A DNA stretch of 64,000 nt, taken from NCBI RefSeq assembly GCF_012726235.1, contig NZ_JAASAH010000002.1:62001-126000 (forward strand). Reading direction: 5' to 3'. The notes under the pieces were generated by a model. That model made no database searches. It was given only the letters and a program-made list of their open reading frames with translations, and was not told where the DNA came from. Position 1 is the first letter of the stretch, and the number at the start of each line of letters is the position of its first letter. This DNA is from Streptomyces sp. HNM0574. Lineage in GTDB: Bacteria; Actinomycetota; Actinomycetes; Streptomycetales; Streptomycetaceae. Of this stretch, positions 27,201 through 35,060 are shown in pieces. The position numbers and the translations under genes are program-made.

Positions 27201-28649
27201 GGCGACGCGTTCGCCGATCAGCGCGGTCAGTTCGGCGATCCGGCGGGCGCAGGTCTCGGTGCCGGTGCCGATGCTGGCCGGGGTGTCGCCGGACTTCTTG
27301 CGGACGTGCGGCAGCCAGCGCATCCAGGACCAGGCGTCCCGGTCGGGGCCGCCCGCGGTCAGCAGGTGGATCTGGAGGTCGCGCGGGCTGTGCAGAACGG
27401 CGGCCTGGGCGACGGCCCAACGCGCCACGGCCCGCGCGGACTCGCCCTCACCGGCGATGCCGAGCACGTGGTGCTGCCGGAGCGGGACGGTGACGGGGAC
27501 GTCGAGCGCGGTCCACGGGTCGTGGCGCCGGTGCTCGTCCTTGGTGGGGTCCCGGAGCACGACCTCGGAGGGCTGGTCTGCGGTGCCGATGCGCAGGTCG
27601 AGGAAGTCCGCGTCCGAGGTGCGGCGCTCCCACAGGCGGCGGCGGGGGCCGACGGCGGTGAGGATGACCTCGGCCGGGTCGGGGAAACCCCGGCGCCTGG
27701 CGGTGCGTTCGGCCTCCAGGGCGGCCTCGGCGTCCCCCTCGATCCGCTCCTTCTTCTCCTTGTACGCGGCGACGGCCTCGGAGTGCGTCTGGCGTCCGCT
27801 GCGCCGGTTCATCATGTAGTTGCCGAAGATCGCCACCGGCGAGAGCAGACCGAACAGCAGCATGCTGGGCCGGTCGAACATCTGCCAGCCCGCGACGGCC
27901 ATGATCAGCGGGACGCAGGCGGCGATCCACGGCAGCGGCCGGTTCCCCGGCGCCTCGGGCGGCGAGGGGAGCGTGAACCGGGTGGTGGTCTCGGGCGGGC
28001 GGAGCCGCGGGGGACGGTTGTAGTCCCAGCCGGAGCCGTCCTCGGACGCCTGCACGGCCGCGTCCGGGCGCTGCGGGAGCGAGAGTTCGAGCAGGCAGTC
28101 GCCGACGAGGAGCTGCGCCCCGGCCGGCCAGCCGACGGACTCGCCGACGTCCTCCCGGTCCAGCTGCACCGCGGCGGACTCGTCCTCGCCGGCCGGTGCG
28201 TCGCCGTCCGGCGCGACGCGGCAGCGTCCGCCGGGGCCGACCTGGAGCAGCGCGCGGGGCCGGTCGGGGGCGGCGCGCAGGACCTGCGGGGTGCCGTCGT
28301 GTGCGAGTCCGATCCGGTACTCGCCGATGTCGAGCCGGTGCACCGCGCCCGCTCCGGGGCCGCCGACCGCGCGGACCTCGACGAGCCCCGTCGGCTCGGC
28401 CGACGGCGGCCCGGCCGGGCGGCCGAGACCGACGACGGCGGAGTGGTGCAGCGGCGACTCGCGCAGCGGCATGTCGGCGGGCAGCAGCCGGCCCTCCGCG
28501 TACACCCCGGACCCCTCCGGGGGCAGCGGGACCCCGCCCGCCCGGGCCAACGCCTGCGCGACGGCCCCCACGGGGGTGTCGGGGTCGGCGTCGAGGTGGA
28601 CGTCGAACGCGTCACCGCCTCCCTCGACCACGGTCAACATCAACGACAC
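24237..28649 (-). CDS. EssC-like FHA/FtsK-SpoIIIE ATPase of a type VII secretion system
   Basis: 1470 residues from the GTG at 28649 (GGAGGA six bases upstream). N-terminal ubiquitin/FHA-like beta-rich region of about 230 residues (LTVVEGGGDAFDVHLDA; LDIGEYRIG); two membrane helices near 235-280 (WIAACVPLIMAVAGW, MLLFGLLSPVAIFGNYM); then three FtsK-type ATPase domains. The first has an intact Walker A GTTGSGKS near 660 and FVLVDYKGGSAF. The second and third have altered P-loops (GSPRQGRSQ near 998, GPARSGRST near 1291). FHA at the N-terminus and this length match EssC of Firmicutes T7SSb more than mycobacterial EccC. It powers export of Esx-type substrates. No EccB, D, E or mycosin is nearby. 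Confidence 0.88.
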   Translation of the reverse strand: MSLMLTVVEGGGDAFDVHLDADPDTPVGAVAQALARAGGVPLPPEGSGVYAEGRLLPADMPLRESPLHHSAVVGLGRPAGPPSAEPTGLVEVRAVGGPGAGAVHRLDIGEYRIGLAHDGTPQVLRAAPDRPRALLQVGPGGRCRVAPDGDAPAGEDESAAVQLDREDVGESVGWPAGAQLLVGDCLLELSLPQRPDAAVQASEDGSGWDYNRPPRLRPPETTTRFTLPSPPEAPGNRPLPWIAACVPLIMAVAGWQMFDRPSMLLFGLLSPVAIFGNYMMNRRSGRQTHSEAVAAYKEKKERIEGDAEAALEAERTARRRGFPDPAEVILTAVGPRRRLWERRTSDADFLDLRIGTADQPSEVVLRDPTKDEHRRHDPWTALDVPVTVPLRQHHVLGIAGEGESARAVARWAVAQAAVLHSPRDLQIHLLTAGGPDRDAWSWMRWLPHVRKKSGDTPASIGTGTETCARRIAELTALIGERVAESDGRQRPAGPDVLVVLDGARRLRSLPGVVQILRDGPAVGVRALCLDTEERLLPEECQAVVAEEPGGTVRVGRSGAGTVTGIRPDAVSPDWCRSLARAMGPLRDPGGSDEEAAVLPGSARLLEVLSLDPPQSDGIRARWQAGGRSTRAAIGVSLDGPFYLDLRRDGPHGLVAGTTGSGKSELLQTLVASLAVANRPDAMTFVLVDYKGGSAFKDCVDLPHTVGMVTDLDAHLVERALVSLTAELTRREHILAEAGAKDIEDYVELLEREPNSGRAPMPRLLIVIDEFASMVRDLPDFVKGLVNIAQRGRSLGIHLILATQRPSGVVSSEIRANTNLRIALRVTDSGESQDVINSGDAAGISQSNPGRAFVRLGQTSLVPFQAGRVGGRRPGAVASSLPEPWAVAVGWERLGEPLPPRPRRTESGPSEVETDLTGLVAAIRGADRELNIPAQHSPWLPPLPERIVTGDLPEAPPSDGYDLEPVVYGVVDLPAEQARRPLVLDPATLGHLHIIGSPRQGRSQTLRTIAGSLARAHSPGQLHMYGIDCGNGALLPLEGLPHCGAVAQRTQPDRVARLLARLNEELGRRQEMLAARGSADLPELRRALPADERPPHIVVFLDRWEVFDKQLGEYDSGNLLNGLLTLLRDGASVGIHLLMTGDRALFSSRVGSSTEDKLVLKLNEKSEYGMIGVTQRNVPDEIPPGRALRAADKAEVQIALLADDPGGQAQTSALNRIAADCREQASYLPAYTKPFRVDTLPDRLTWDEAVAYAPQPRPHAQWAVAGVGGDELTAYGPDFHVTSTFLVAGPARSGRSTVLSTVALSLLSAGTPVVIGAPARSPLRELAGRPGVLAVYEEGDIDPMELEQALSGAPNGAVVLLDDADLMLKTKAETVLNQIAKSGAQTGRGLVIAGQTDRLASGYSGWHTEARRNRCGLLLKPQNMSDGELIGVKVPRSRLGATRPGRAILHLGDGVLRTVQVPETVVPPAGN

Positions 28650-28686
28650 AGGACGTCCTCCAGCTGGGCGTGTTTGCGTAGGGCCG

Positions 28687-28806
28687 CGGGAGCGCTGCTT
28701 CGCAGCTCCCGGCCACTGTCGTGAGCTACGGCCCGGGGGCCCGGATGGTTCACGCGCCGCGCGGACCCGTCGCCGGAGCGCACGGGGACGGGTGGTGAAC
28801 CATCCG
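28687..28806. promoter_or_regulatory. Two inverted repeats in the EssC-like ATPase/28925 divergent region
   Basis: A 7-bp pair CGGGAGC (28687-28693) with GCTCCCG (28705-28711), and a 12-bp perfect pair at 28742-28753 and 28795-28806 (CGGATGGTTCAC and its complement) 41 bases apart. Outer flanks partly pair too. The repeat lies between two divergent starts, so it may bind one regulator for both genes. No regulator is identified. Confidence 0.4.
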
Positions 28807-28924
28807 CGGCCGCGGCCCGTAGTGAGCTTCGGGTGCAACGGCGCCGCAGCCCGTCCGCGGTACCGCGCCCGCCACCGATCGCCCCGGTCCCCGGTGCCGA
28901 GGCGTCCCGACAAGGAGTCAGAAG

Positions 28925-29866
28925 ATGATCTGGTACGTCGCGCTGGCAGTGGTGCTGGGGCTGGCGCTGGCCGGCGCGCTGGCCGCGCTGGTCGTCACCG
29001 AACTGCGCAACCGTCCGCCGAAGCCCGTCGCCCCTTCCGCCGCCGTCCTGGGGCGGGAGGCGCTGGACGTCATCGACACGGGCCTGCGCAGGCTGACGGG
29101 CGAGTGCCTGCGGTCCGGCCGGTCCCTGCCCGACCTGTACGCCGTCGTCTACTCGGAGGCGCGGCTCGGCCTGCTGCTCGCCGGTACGGAGCAGAACGCG
29201 CCGGCGCCGTTCAAGGCCGAGTCGGACGGCGAGCGCTGGACCGTCGCACCGGAGGGGCTGGAGCGGCCGGGGCCCGAGGGCGAACCGGCCCTCCCCTACG
29301 CGCTGACCGTGACCGTCGGCACCGACGGCGGCGACCGGGTGCTGGTCGACCTCTCGCGGGCCTCCTCGACGGTCTCCGTCGCGGGCCCCGACGAGGAGGT
29401 GCGCCGCTGGGCGCGGGCGGTCGTGAGCGAGGTGCTGACCGGTCCGGTCGGCGGTCTGGCCGAGGTGACCCTGGTGGGTTCCCTGGCCACCGACGAGACG
29501 CTGAACGGGGCGGGGCTGCGTTCCTCGCGGCTGCACACGGCGGCCAGCCTGGAGGAGGCCCTCACCAGGACCTCGGCCCCCGCGGGCGCCCCGTCCCCGC
29601 AGACCTCCGACGTCACCCAGATCTTCCGGCTCATCGAGGGCCGCAGCCAGATCGCCGTGCAGGGCGACGCGCCGCACCTGTTCGTGGTCGACGCCTCCCA
29701 ACTCCCGCAGCGGCAGGGCGCGATGGAGGGGCTGCGGCAGGGCGACGCGGTGCTGGTGCTGGGCGACGCTCCCGCCGGGTGGCGCTGGCAGGCCGGTGCG
29801 GACGGTTCGCTCGACACCGGCCCGCTCGGCCTGAGCATCAACCGGCACGCGGGGCGCCTGGTATGA
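28925..29866 (+). CDS. N-terminally membrane-anchored protein beside the type VII locus, function unknown
   Basis: 313 residues (MIWYVALAVVLGLALAGALA), AAGGAG upstream. One N-terminal membrane helix (about 3-25) is followed by a soluble mixed fold: helix ALDVIDTGLRRLTGECLRSG, beta strands YALTVTVGTDGGDRVLVDLS, and a C-terminal half ending INRHAGRLV. The single anchor with a cytoplasmic or external domain resembles accessory type VII proteins in shape only. It is divergent from the ATPase gene and convergent with the sigma factor, leaving three bases between stops. No family recognised. Confidence 0.75.
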   Translation: MIWYVALAVVLGLALAGALAALVVTELRNRPPKPVAPSAAVLGREALDVIDTGLRRLTGECLRSGRSLPDLYAVVYSEARLGLLLAGTEQNAPAPFKAESDGERWTVAPEGLERPGPEGEPALPYALTVTVGTDGGDRVLVDLSRASSTVSVAGPDEEVRRWARAVVSEVLTGPVGGLAEVTLVGSLATDETLNGAGLRSSRLHTAASLEEALTRTSAPAGAPSPQTSDVTQIFRLIEGRSQIAVQGDAPHLFVVDASQLPQRQGAMEGLRQGDAVLVLGDAPAGWRWQAGADGSLDTGPLGLSINRHAGRLV

Positions 29867-29869
29867 GGC

Positions 29870-30454
29870 TCAGCCGGCGTCCCGGCCGGAGTCGTGCGCG
29901 TACAGGCCGCGGCTGGTCAGCGCCTGGCGCAGGGCGCGGGCCGCGTAGTAGGTGCGGGACTTGACGGTGCCGGGCGGGACGCCGAGCACGGCGGCCGTCT
30001 GGTTCACGCTGCGTCCCATGTAGTGCACGTGCAGCAGGACTTCGCGCTGCGGGGGACGGAGGTCGCGGAGCGCTTCGGCCACCACGTGGGAGGTCAGGAC
30101 ATGGTCCACGCCGTCGGACACCGGGAGGTGGGTGAGTTCCGGGTCCCCGGTCTCCGGCGGCCTGGCCTGCCGGGCCCGGTGTCCGTCGATGACGAGGTTG
30201 CGCAGGACGGTGAACAGCCAGGGCCGGACGGATTCGGCGGTCGGGTCGAGCTCCTCCGCGTGCCGCCAGGCGCGGATGGCGACCTCCTGGAGGACGTCCT
30301 CGGCACGGTGCCAGTCGCCTTCGAGCCGCCGCGCGGCGAATTGGAGCAACGCGCTTCCGTGGCACTGGTACAGGGTCCGCAGGAACTCCTCCGGCTCGGG
30401 TTCCTGCCTCTGGGGGCGGGGTATGCGGTCTTCGGGTGAAACCGTGGCCGACAA
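29870..30454 (-). CDS. ECF-family RNA polymerase sigma factor
   Basis: 194 residues from a TTG (30454) behind GGAGAGG; an upstream extension of 56 codons reads as low-complexity. Region 2: FLRTLYQCHGSALLQFAARR, AEDVLQEVAIRAWRH, VRPWLFTVLRNLVIDGHRAR. Region 4: LRPPQREVLLHVHYMGRSVN, TAAVLGVPPGTVKSRTYYAA, a helix-turn-helix for the -35 element. No anti-sigma gene adjoins, so control may be transcriptional or by a remote partner. It ends three bases from the convergent 28925-29866 gene. Target genes are unknown. Confidence 0.92.
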   Translation of the reverse strand: MSATVSPEDRIPRPQRQEPEPEEFLRTLYQCHGSALLQFAARRLEGDWHRAEDVLQEVAIRAWRHAEELDPTAESVRPWLFTVLRNLVIDGHRARQARPPETGDPELTHLPVSDGVDHVLTSHVVAEALRDLRPPQREVLLHVHYMGRSVNQTAAVLGVPPGTVKSRTYYAARALRQALTSRGLYAHDSGRDAG

Positions 30455-30661
30455 GGGCCTGTTCCTCTCCGGTCGTCTGTGGGGGGCGACGGAAACGGCC
30501 GGCGGCTGGGCTGGCCGAAGGCGTGGCGGCGCGATCGGCCATACGTACCGTGGGTCATTTCTACCGGTGTTCCTGGGGCCCGAACGGGCCCGCGGCCACG
30601 CTGATTCCGACCGGAATTGCACGCACGCGCACCGCGGTTGACGTCATCGCTCCAGGTGGGA

Positions 30662-30691
30662 GGCCGGGCGTGCCCCGTCGCACGCCCGGCC
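30662..30691. terminator. 12-bp hairpin after the LamG gene
   Basis: Arms 30662-30673 and 30680-30691 (GGCCGGGCGTGC and complement) with loop CCCGTC, 43 bases past the minus-strand stop at 30734. Confidence 0.75.
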
Positions 30692-30733
30692 GCTGCGGTC
30701 GGCCGCCCGTTTGTGCCCGGACGGCGGCCGCGC

Positions 30734-31513
30734 TCAGCCCGGTTCGGAGGCGGAGAGCGAGGACACCTCGTCCTGCGTCAGCTCCCGCTGGTAGACGTGG
30801 ACGTCGGAGATGTCCCCCTTCCAGTGGTCCGCGGGCTTCCCGCCGTTCTTGCCCCGGCCGATCGCCAGACCGCCGGTGGGCTCGACGGGGTTGGTGGCCT
30901 TCCGGGTCCCGGCGAGCTCACCGTCCACGTAGATCTTCATCTGCTTCTCGTCCTGGCTGTAGGTGCCGACGAGGTGGTACCAGCGGTCCTTCTCGGGCTC
31001 ACCGGTCTTCTGGTCCAGGGTCCTGGCGCCGATGAAGCTGAACGCGAACCGCTTGTCGGCGCCGGAGTACTGGAGGTAGAAGGTGCTGGCCTTCTCCCCG
31101 TCCACCGAGACGGCGGTGCGGAAGCCGTTCATGTTCTCCGCGGTGAGGCGGACCCGGGCGGCGACCGAGTAGTCCTTCTTCGCGGTGTCGAGCACCGGGG
31201 AGGAGATCTCGGCCGAGCCGTCGGTGCCGTTCAGCTGGAGGGCGCCGCCGTTGGGGCCGTCCGCCCACTTGGTGCCGCCCTTGGTGACGGCGTCGGGGCC
31301 TTCCGCGCGACCGGTTCCGGACTGGTGCAGCGGCCACCAGCCGTCCCCCTCCAGGTCCTTCGCCTCGTCACCGCCCGATCCGGACGCGCTGGTTTTCTCT
31401 TCGGCGGCCTTTTTCTCTTCAGGCTTCTCGCCGGTCACGATCTGGACGACGACGAAAGCCAGCGCGACGGCCAGCGCGGCGATCAAGGCTATGAGCGACC
31501 ATCTGCGCGTCAT
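30734..31513 (-). CDS. Membrane-anchored LamG (concanavalin-like) domain protein
   Basis: 259 residues. An N-terminal helix (WSLIALIAALAVALAFVVVQIV, about 5-26) without a clear cleavage site, a Lys/Glu/Ser-rich spacer, then one LamG domain: ALQLNGTDGSAEISSPVLDT, YSVAARVRLT, RWYHLVGTYSQDEKQMKIYV, and DHWKGDISDVHVYQRELTQD. LamG domains bind carbohydrate or protein; no catalytic site is evident. The start at 31513 has GGGGAGA upstream. Divergent from the Rpf/LysM gene across 529 bases. The protein is likely exposed outside the membrane with the anchor at the N-terminus. Confidence 0.87.
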   Translation of the reverse strand: MTRRWSLIALIAALAVALAFVVVQIVTGEKPEEKKAAEEKTSASGSGGDEAKDLEGDGWWPLHQSGTGRAEGPDAVTKGGTKWADGPNGGALQLNGTDGSAEISSPVLDTAKKDYSVAARVRLTAENMNGFRTAVSVDGEKASTFYLQYSGADKRFAFSFIGARTLDQKTGEPEKDRWYHLVGTYSQDEKQMKIYVDGELAGTRKATNPVEPTGGLAIGRGKNGGKPADHWKGDISDVHVYQRELTQDEVSSLSASEPG

Positions 31514-31968
31514 GAGTCTCCCCGGAGGTACGGCATAAAGCTGTCGTCAGTGATCACGTACCTGATCCACAACTGGTTCAACGTGAACCGGAATCGGCCG
31601 GATTCATCTGCCGGAGCGAGACTTCGCGTGCCGTGGCGAGACAAGGACCGAACCCGTCCGCCGCGGGGGAATCGTGCCACTGTGCGGAGCGCCTGCCCGC
31701 TCGCGCGCGCGGCACGCGTCCCGATTCACCCCCGGCACCTCATCAACTGCCGGTTTATCACACCAATTCGGGCGGATCACTCCCGGGGTGCCGTCCCGCG
31801 ACGGCAGGCGCCCGCGGCATGTGACGCTTCTCTCCGGCTCCTCCGCCGAGGACCTTCATGTCCGGTTCTGCCGCATAGGGGATGACCTGCGGTGATGGCC
31901 GGTCACGTGCGGGTAGCTGGCGTAATCGATCTTGAGAGGGGGGTTTTGGAGCATCAGGACAGGTCTGT
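31514..31968. other. Long divergent intergenic region between the LamG and Rpf genes
   Basis: No supportable gene in about 455 bases. It should hold the promoters of both divergent genes. The c-di-AMP (ydaO) riboswitch that precedes rpfA genes in streptomycetes was looked for; its conserved core was not recognised here. Confidence 0.5.
31575..31589. promoter_or_regulatory. 15-bp palindrome in the LamG/Rpf divergent region
   Basis: GGTTCA, ACG, TGAACC at 31575-31589, 62 bases upstream of the LamG start. A plausible operator. A weaker pair GAATC/GATTC follows within 15 bases. Confidence 0.35.
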
Positions 31969-32030
31969 TTACGGTCACTCCGCTCGTCCCGTTCACCGCT
32001 GTCCCCAGCGGTGAACAGCCGCGACCGTAA
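31969..32030 (+). promoter_or_regulatory. Nested-hairpin RNA leader ahead of the Rpf gene
   Basis: Outer stem TTACGGTC (31969-31976) with GACCGTAA (32023-32030). Inside it, an 11-bp perfect hairpin GTTCACCGCTG / CAGCGGTGAAC (31991-32001, 32006-32016) with loop TCCC. The outer stem's last two A bases abut the GGAAAG ribosome site, so folding could control access to it. Candidate cis-acting RNA; not matched to a known class. Confidence 0.55.
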
Positions 32031-32780
<750 letters not shown>

Positions 32781-32812
32781 CCCCAGCCCCTCCGCCCGGC
32801 GACGGACCCGCC

Positions 32813-32848
32813 GCAGCCCGTGCTCCCACCCCCGAGGGCACGGGCTGC
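32813..32848 (+). terminator. 11-bp hairpin after the Rpf gene
   Basis: Arms 32813-32823 and 32838-32848 (GCAGCCCGTGC and complement), 32 bases past the stop. Confidence 0.75.
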
Positions 32849-33064
32849 GGTGCGTCCGGACCCGGCCCCCAACTCCCCCAGCGCGCAGGTGTTTTCGGCT
32901 CAAGGACGCCTGGACAGCACACGTCGCACCTCGTAGACAGGCAACCGGGGAGGACGCCGCTCGGGAGCGGCGGAAGCACTCGTCCAGTGACCATATGATC
33001 GGTCGACGAGCGAGAGGGCGTGTCCGCGATCCGCGGCGCCGCCCGTCCGGGAGGGGTCGAGAGC

Positions 33065-33625
33065 GTGCGGGGTGAGGGCGGCGGTGACACCGGTTCGCCC
33101 GACGGGCCTGCCCGCGTCCCCCTGCCCTCCGCACTGTCCCGTCCCGCCGGAATCCGGCTCCGCCCCTTACCGCGGCCGCTGTTGACGACGCTGGGCTGGA
33201 CGGCCGCGACGCTCACCGGCCTCGCGCTGCTCGTCGGTGCCTTCCTCCAGGCCTGGCGGCACGTACGGCTGACGCCCGCCCTGGTCGACGACTGGCCGGG
33301 CGGCGCCGCGGGCTTCGGGTTCTGCTGCGCGGTGGCCGTCCTCGTGGGCCGACTCTGCGTCGGGCACGCGCTCCGTACAGGACGGCGGCGGGCGTTGCTG
33401 CCGGTCGGGGTGCTCATCTGTCTGACCGGGGCCGTGCACGGGCTGGCCGCCGTGCCGCCGCGCTGGTGCCACCAGTCCACCAGCCCCCGCTGCGGCGACC
33501 TGCCGGGTGCGGCGGAGGCCGGGCTGGTCTTCCTCGGCGTGCTGATCGCCGTCTTCTTCCTGCACGGCACCTTCCGCTCCGCCGTCCGCCGCGTCCGGAC
33601 CGCGCTCGTCCGCCCGCGCGCCTGA
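33065..33625 (+). CDS. Four-helix integral membrane protein, function unknown
   Basis: 186 residues from a GTG at 33065 with GGAGGGG eight bases upstream; a GTG at 33020 is in frame, but its purine run sits too close to the start. Four hydrophobic segments: LLTTLGWTAATLTGLALLVG, FGFCCAVAVLVGRLCVG, LLPVGVLICLTGAVHGLAAV and LVFLGVLIAVFFLHGTF. An extracellular-looking loop has two Cys (WCHQSTSPRCGDL). Arg-rich tail. No family recognised; it precedes a methyltransferase gene by 97 bases. Confidence 0.68.
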   Translation: MRGEGGGDTGSPDGPARVPLPSALSRPAGIRLRPLPRPLLTTLGWTAATLTGLALLVGAFLQAWRHVRLTPALVDDWPGGAAGFGFCCAVAVLVGRLCVGHALRTGRRRALLPVGVLICLTGAVHGLAAVPPRWCHQSTSPRCGDLPGAAEAGLVFLGVLIAVFFLHGTFRSAVRRVRTALVRPRA

Positions 33626-33722
33626 ACCGCTCGCCCACCAAGTGCGGCCGCCATGCGTACCCGCCGCGCCGCCTGCGCAGACAGAGAGAGGACAGGACGG
33701 GCGCAGGGAAGGAAGAGCGCGC

Positions 33723-34526
33723 ATGCGCAGCAGGGTCACTTGGGCGGTCGTGCGGGGAGCACTGCGCACCGTGGGGCGCGCCGGCAGGAGCGTACGGCTG
33801 GGATACCGGCACGGTTTCGAGAGCGGCATGCTGGTGGACCATCTCTACGCCGCCGAGGCCCGCGGCCTCCCCGGCATCGGCGCGGCGGTCGACCGCCGGC
33901 TGCTGGCCAGCGAGGAGGCCCGCACGGTGCGGGCCCGCGGCGCGCTGCTCCAGCAGGCACTGCGCGAGGAGATCGCGGTGCGCGGCGGCGAGATCCGCAT
34001 CCTGGACGTGGCCTCCGGGCCCGGCCGTTACCTGCTGGACCTGCTCGCCGAGGACCAGCCGGGCAGCCAGCTCCGCGTCGTCTGCCGGGACGCGCTCCCC
34101 GCCTGCCGGGCCCGGGGCCGCCGCCTGGCGCGGGAACGCGGGCTGCCGGAGGGCGCGGTGACGTACGAGCCGGGCGACGCGCTCGCTCCCGCGCCGCTCG
34201 CGGACGGCGGGACGCCCGACATCGTCGTCGCCTCGGGCCTGTACGAACTCGTCCCCGACGACGAGACGTTCCTGGCCTCCCTGGAACGCCTCCGCGCCCT
34301 GCTGGCGCCGGACGGGACGCTGCTGTTCACCGGGCTCAGCAGTCCGGCCGGGACGGAGCGCGCCCGCCAGGTGCTCACCGACCGGAACGGCGCGCGGCTC
34401 AGGCTGAGGCACCGGCCGGCGGAGGAGGCAGAGGCGTGGGCGATGAAGGCGGGCTTCCCCGCCGAGGGGCTGCACAGCCGCACCGACGCGTCGGGCGTGT
34501 GCACCGTGACCCGCTGCGGGCTGTGA
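33723..34526 (+). CDS. Class I SAM-dependent methyltransferase
   Basis: 267 residues from the ATG at 33723 (GGAAG upstream), beginning MRSRVTWAVVRGALRTVGRA. The SAM core has ILDVASGPGRYLLDLL (motif I), LRVVCRDALP, then IVVASGLYELVPDDE and LLFTGLSSPAG. The N-terminal FESGMLVDHLYAAEARG and the C-terminal FPAEGLHSRTDASGV resemble an actinobacterial group often found near phospholipid or polyketide genes; the substrate cannot be told. Ends before a good terminator. The preceding membrane-protein gene may share its transcript. Confidence 0.85.
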   Translation: MRSRVTWAVVRGALRTVGRAGRSVRLGYRHGFESGMLVDHLYAAEARGLPGIGAAVDRRLLASEEARTVRARGALLQQALREEIAVRGGEIRILDVASGPGRYLLDLLAEDQPGSQLRVVCRDALPACRARGRRLARERGLPEGAVTYEPGDALAPAPLADGGTPDIVVASGLYELVPDDETFLASLERLRALLAPDGTLLFTGLSSPAGTERARQVLTDRNGARLRLRHRPAEEAEAWAMKAGFPAEGLHSRTDASGVCTVTRCGL

Positions 34527-34675
34527 CGTGCGGGCCGAACTCTCTTACGGTGTCCGCCCGTTGGACTCTCCTGCCTCGCGCGAGGGGTGGTGACCTGCGG
34601 GTTCCCCGCACGATCCCGGAAGCGGGGGCGGCGGCCGCGGGTGGCCCGGTTCCGCCGGGCCGCTGGACGAGGTGA

Positions 34676-34710
34676 AGCCGATGCCCCCACCCCCGTCGGG
34701 GGCATCGGCT
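34676..34710. terminator. 13-bp hairpin after the methyltransferase gene
   Basis: Arms 34676-34688 and 34698-34710 (AGCCGATGCCCCC and complement), loop of nine bases. Confidence 0.75.
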
Positions 34711-35060
34711 CCCACTGCGCCATCGGCGGCGACGGCCGTTCCGGGCGCGCCGTGCGCGGAATCGAGCGGGGTTCGGCACCCCGGTCGTCCGGCAACGGGC
34801 CCTGCGGGCGCGGCACTTCACTCTCCCCCGAGTGGGCCGCGCGCCCCGGCGACGCCGTCCGCCATGTGGCTACATAGTGACACGCTGTAGCACCATGCGG
34901 CATTGCCGGAACCCGGCAATCTTTATCGCTCACTTACGTCCGGCTGCCGGTGCAACCGGCGCCGGTTCCCACGCCGCGGAACACCTTCACGACGGATGCG
35001 TCACCGCTTTCGTGACATGGCCCGCACGTCAACTCCCGGCACACGCGGGAGAGTTCACCG
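34711..35060. other. AT-richer intergenic stretch with a short hairpin
   Basis: No gene supported. A perfect 8-bp hairpin ATTGCCGG / CCGGCAAT (34902-34909, 34913-34920, loop AAC) is followed by CTTTATC and could be a terminator. Base composition is lower in GC here than around it. Confidence 0.4.

Noticed and set aside
24120..28724. Very long open frame on the plus strand opposite the EssC-like ATPase gene
   Set aside because: It is the GC-rich shadow of the minus-strand gene: Arg/Gly/Val-rich with no domain and no ribosome site, whereas the minus-strand product has clear ATPase motifs.
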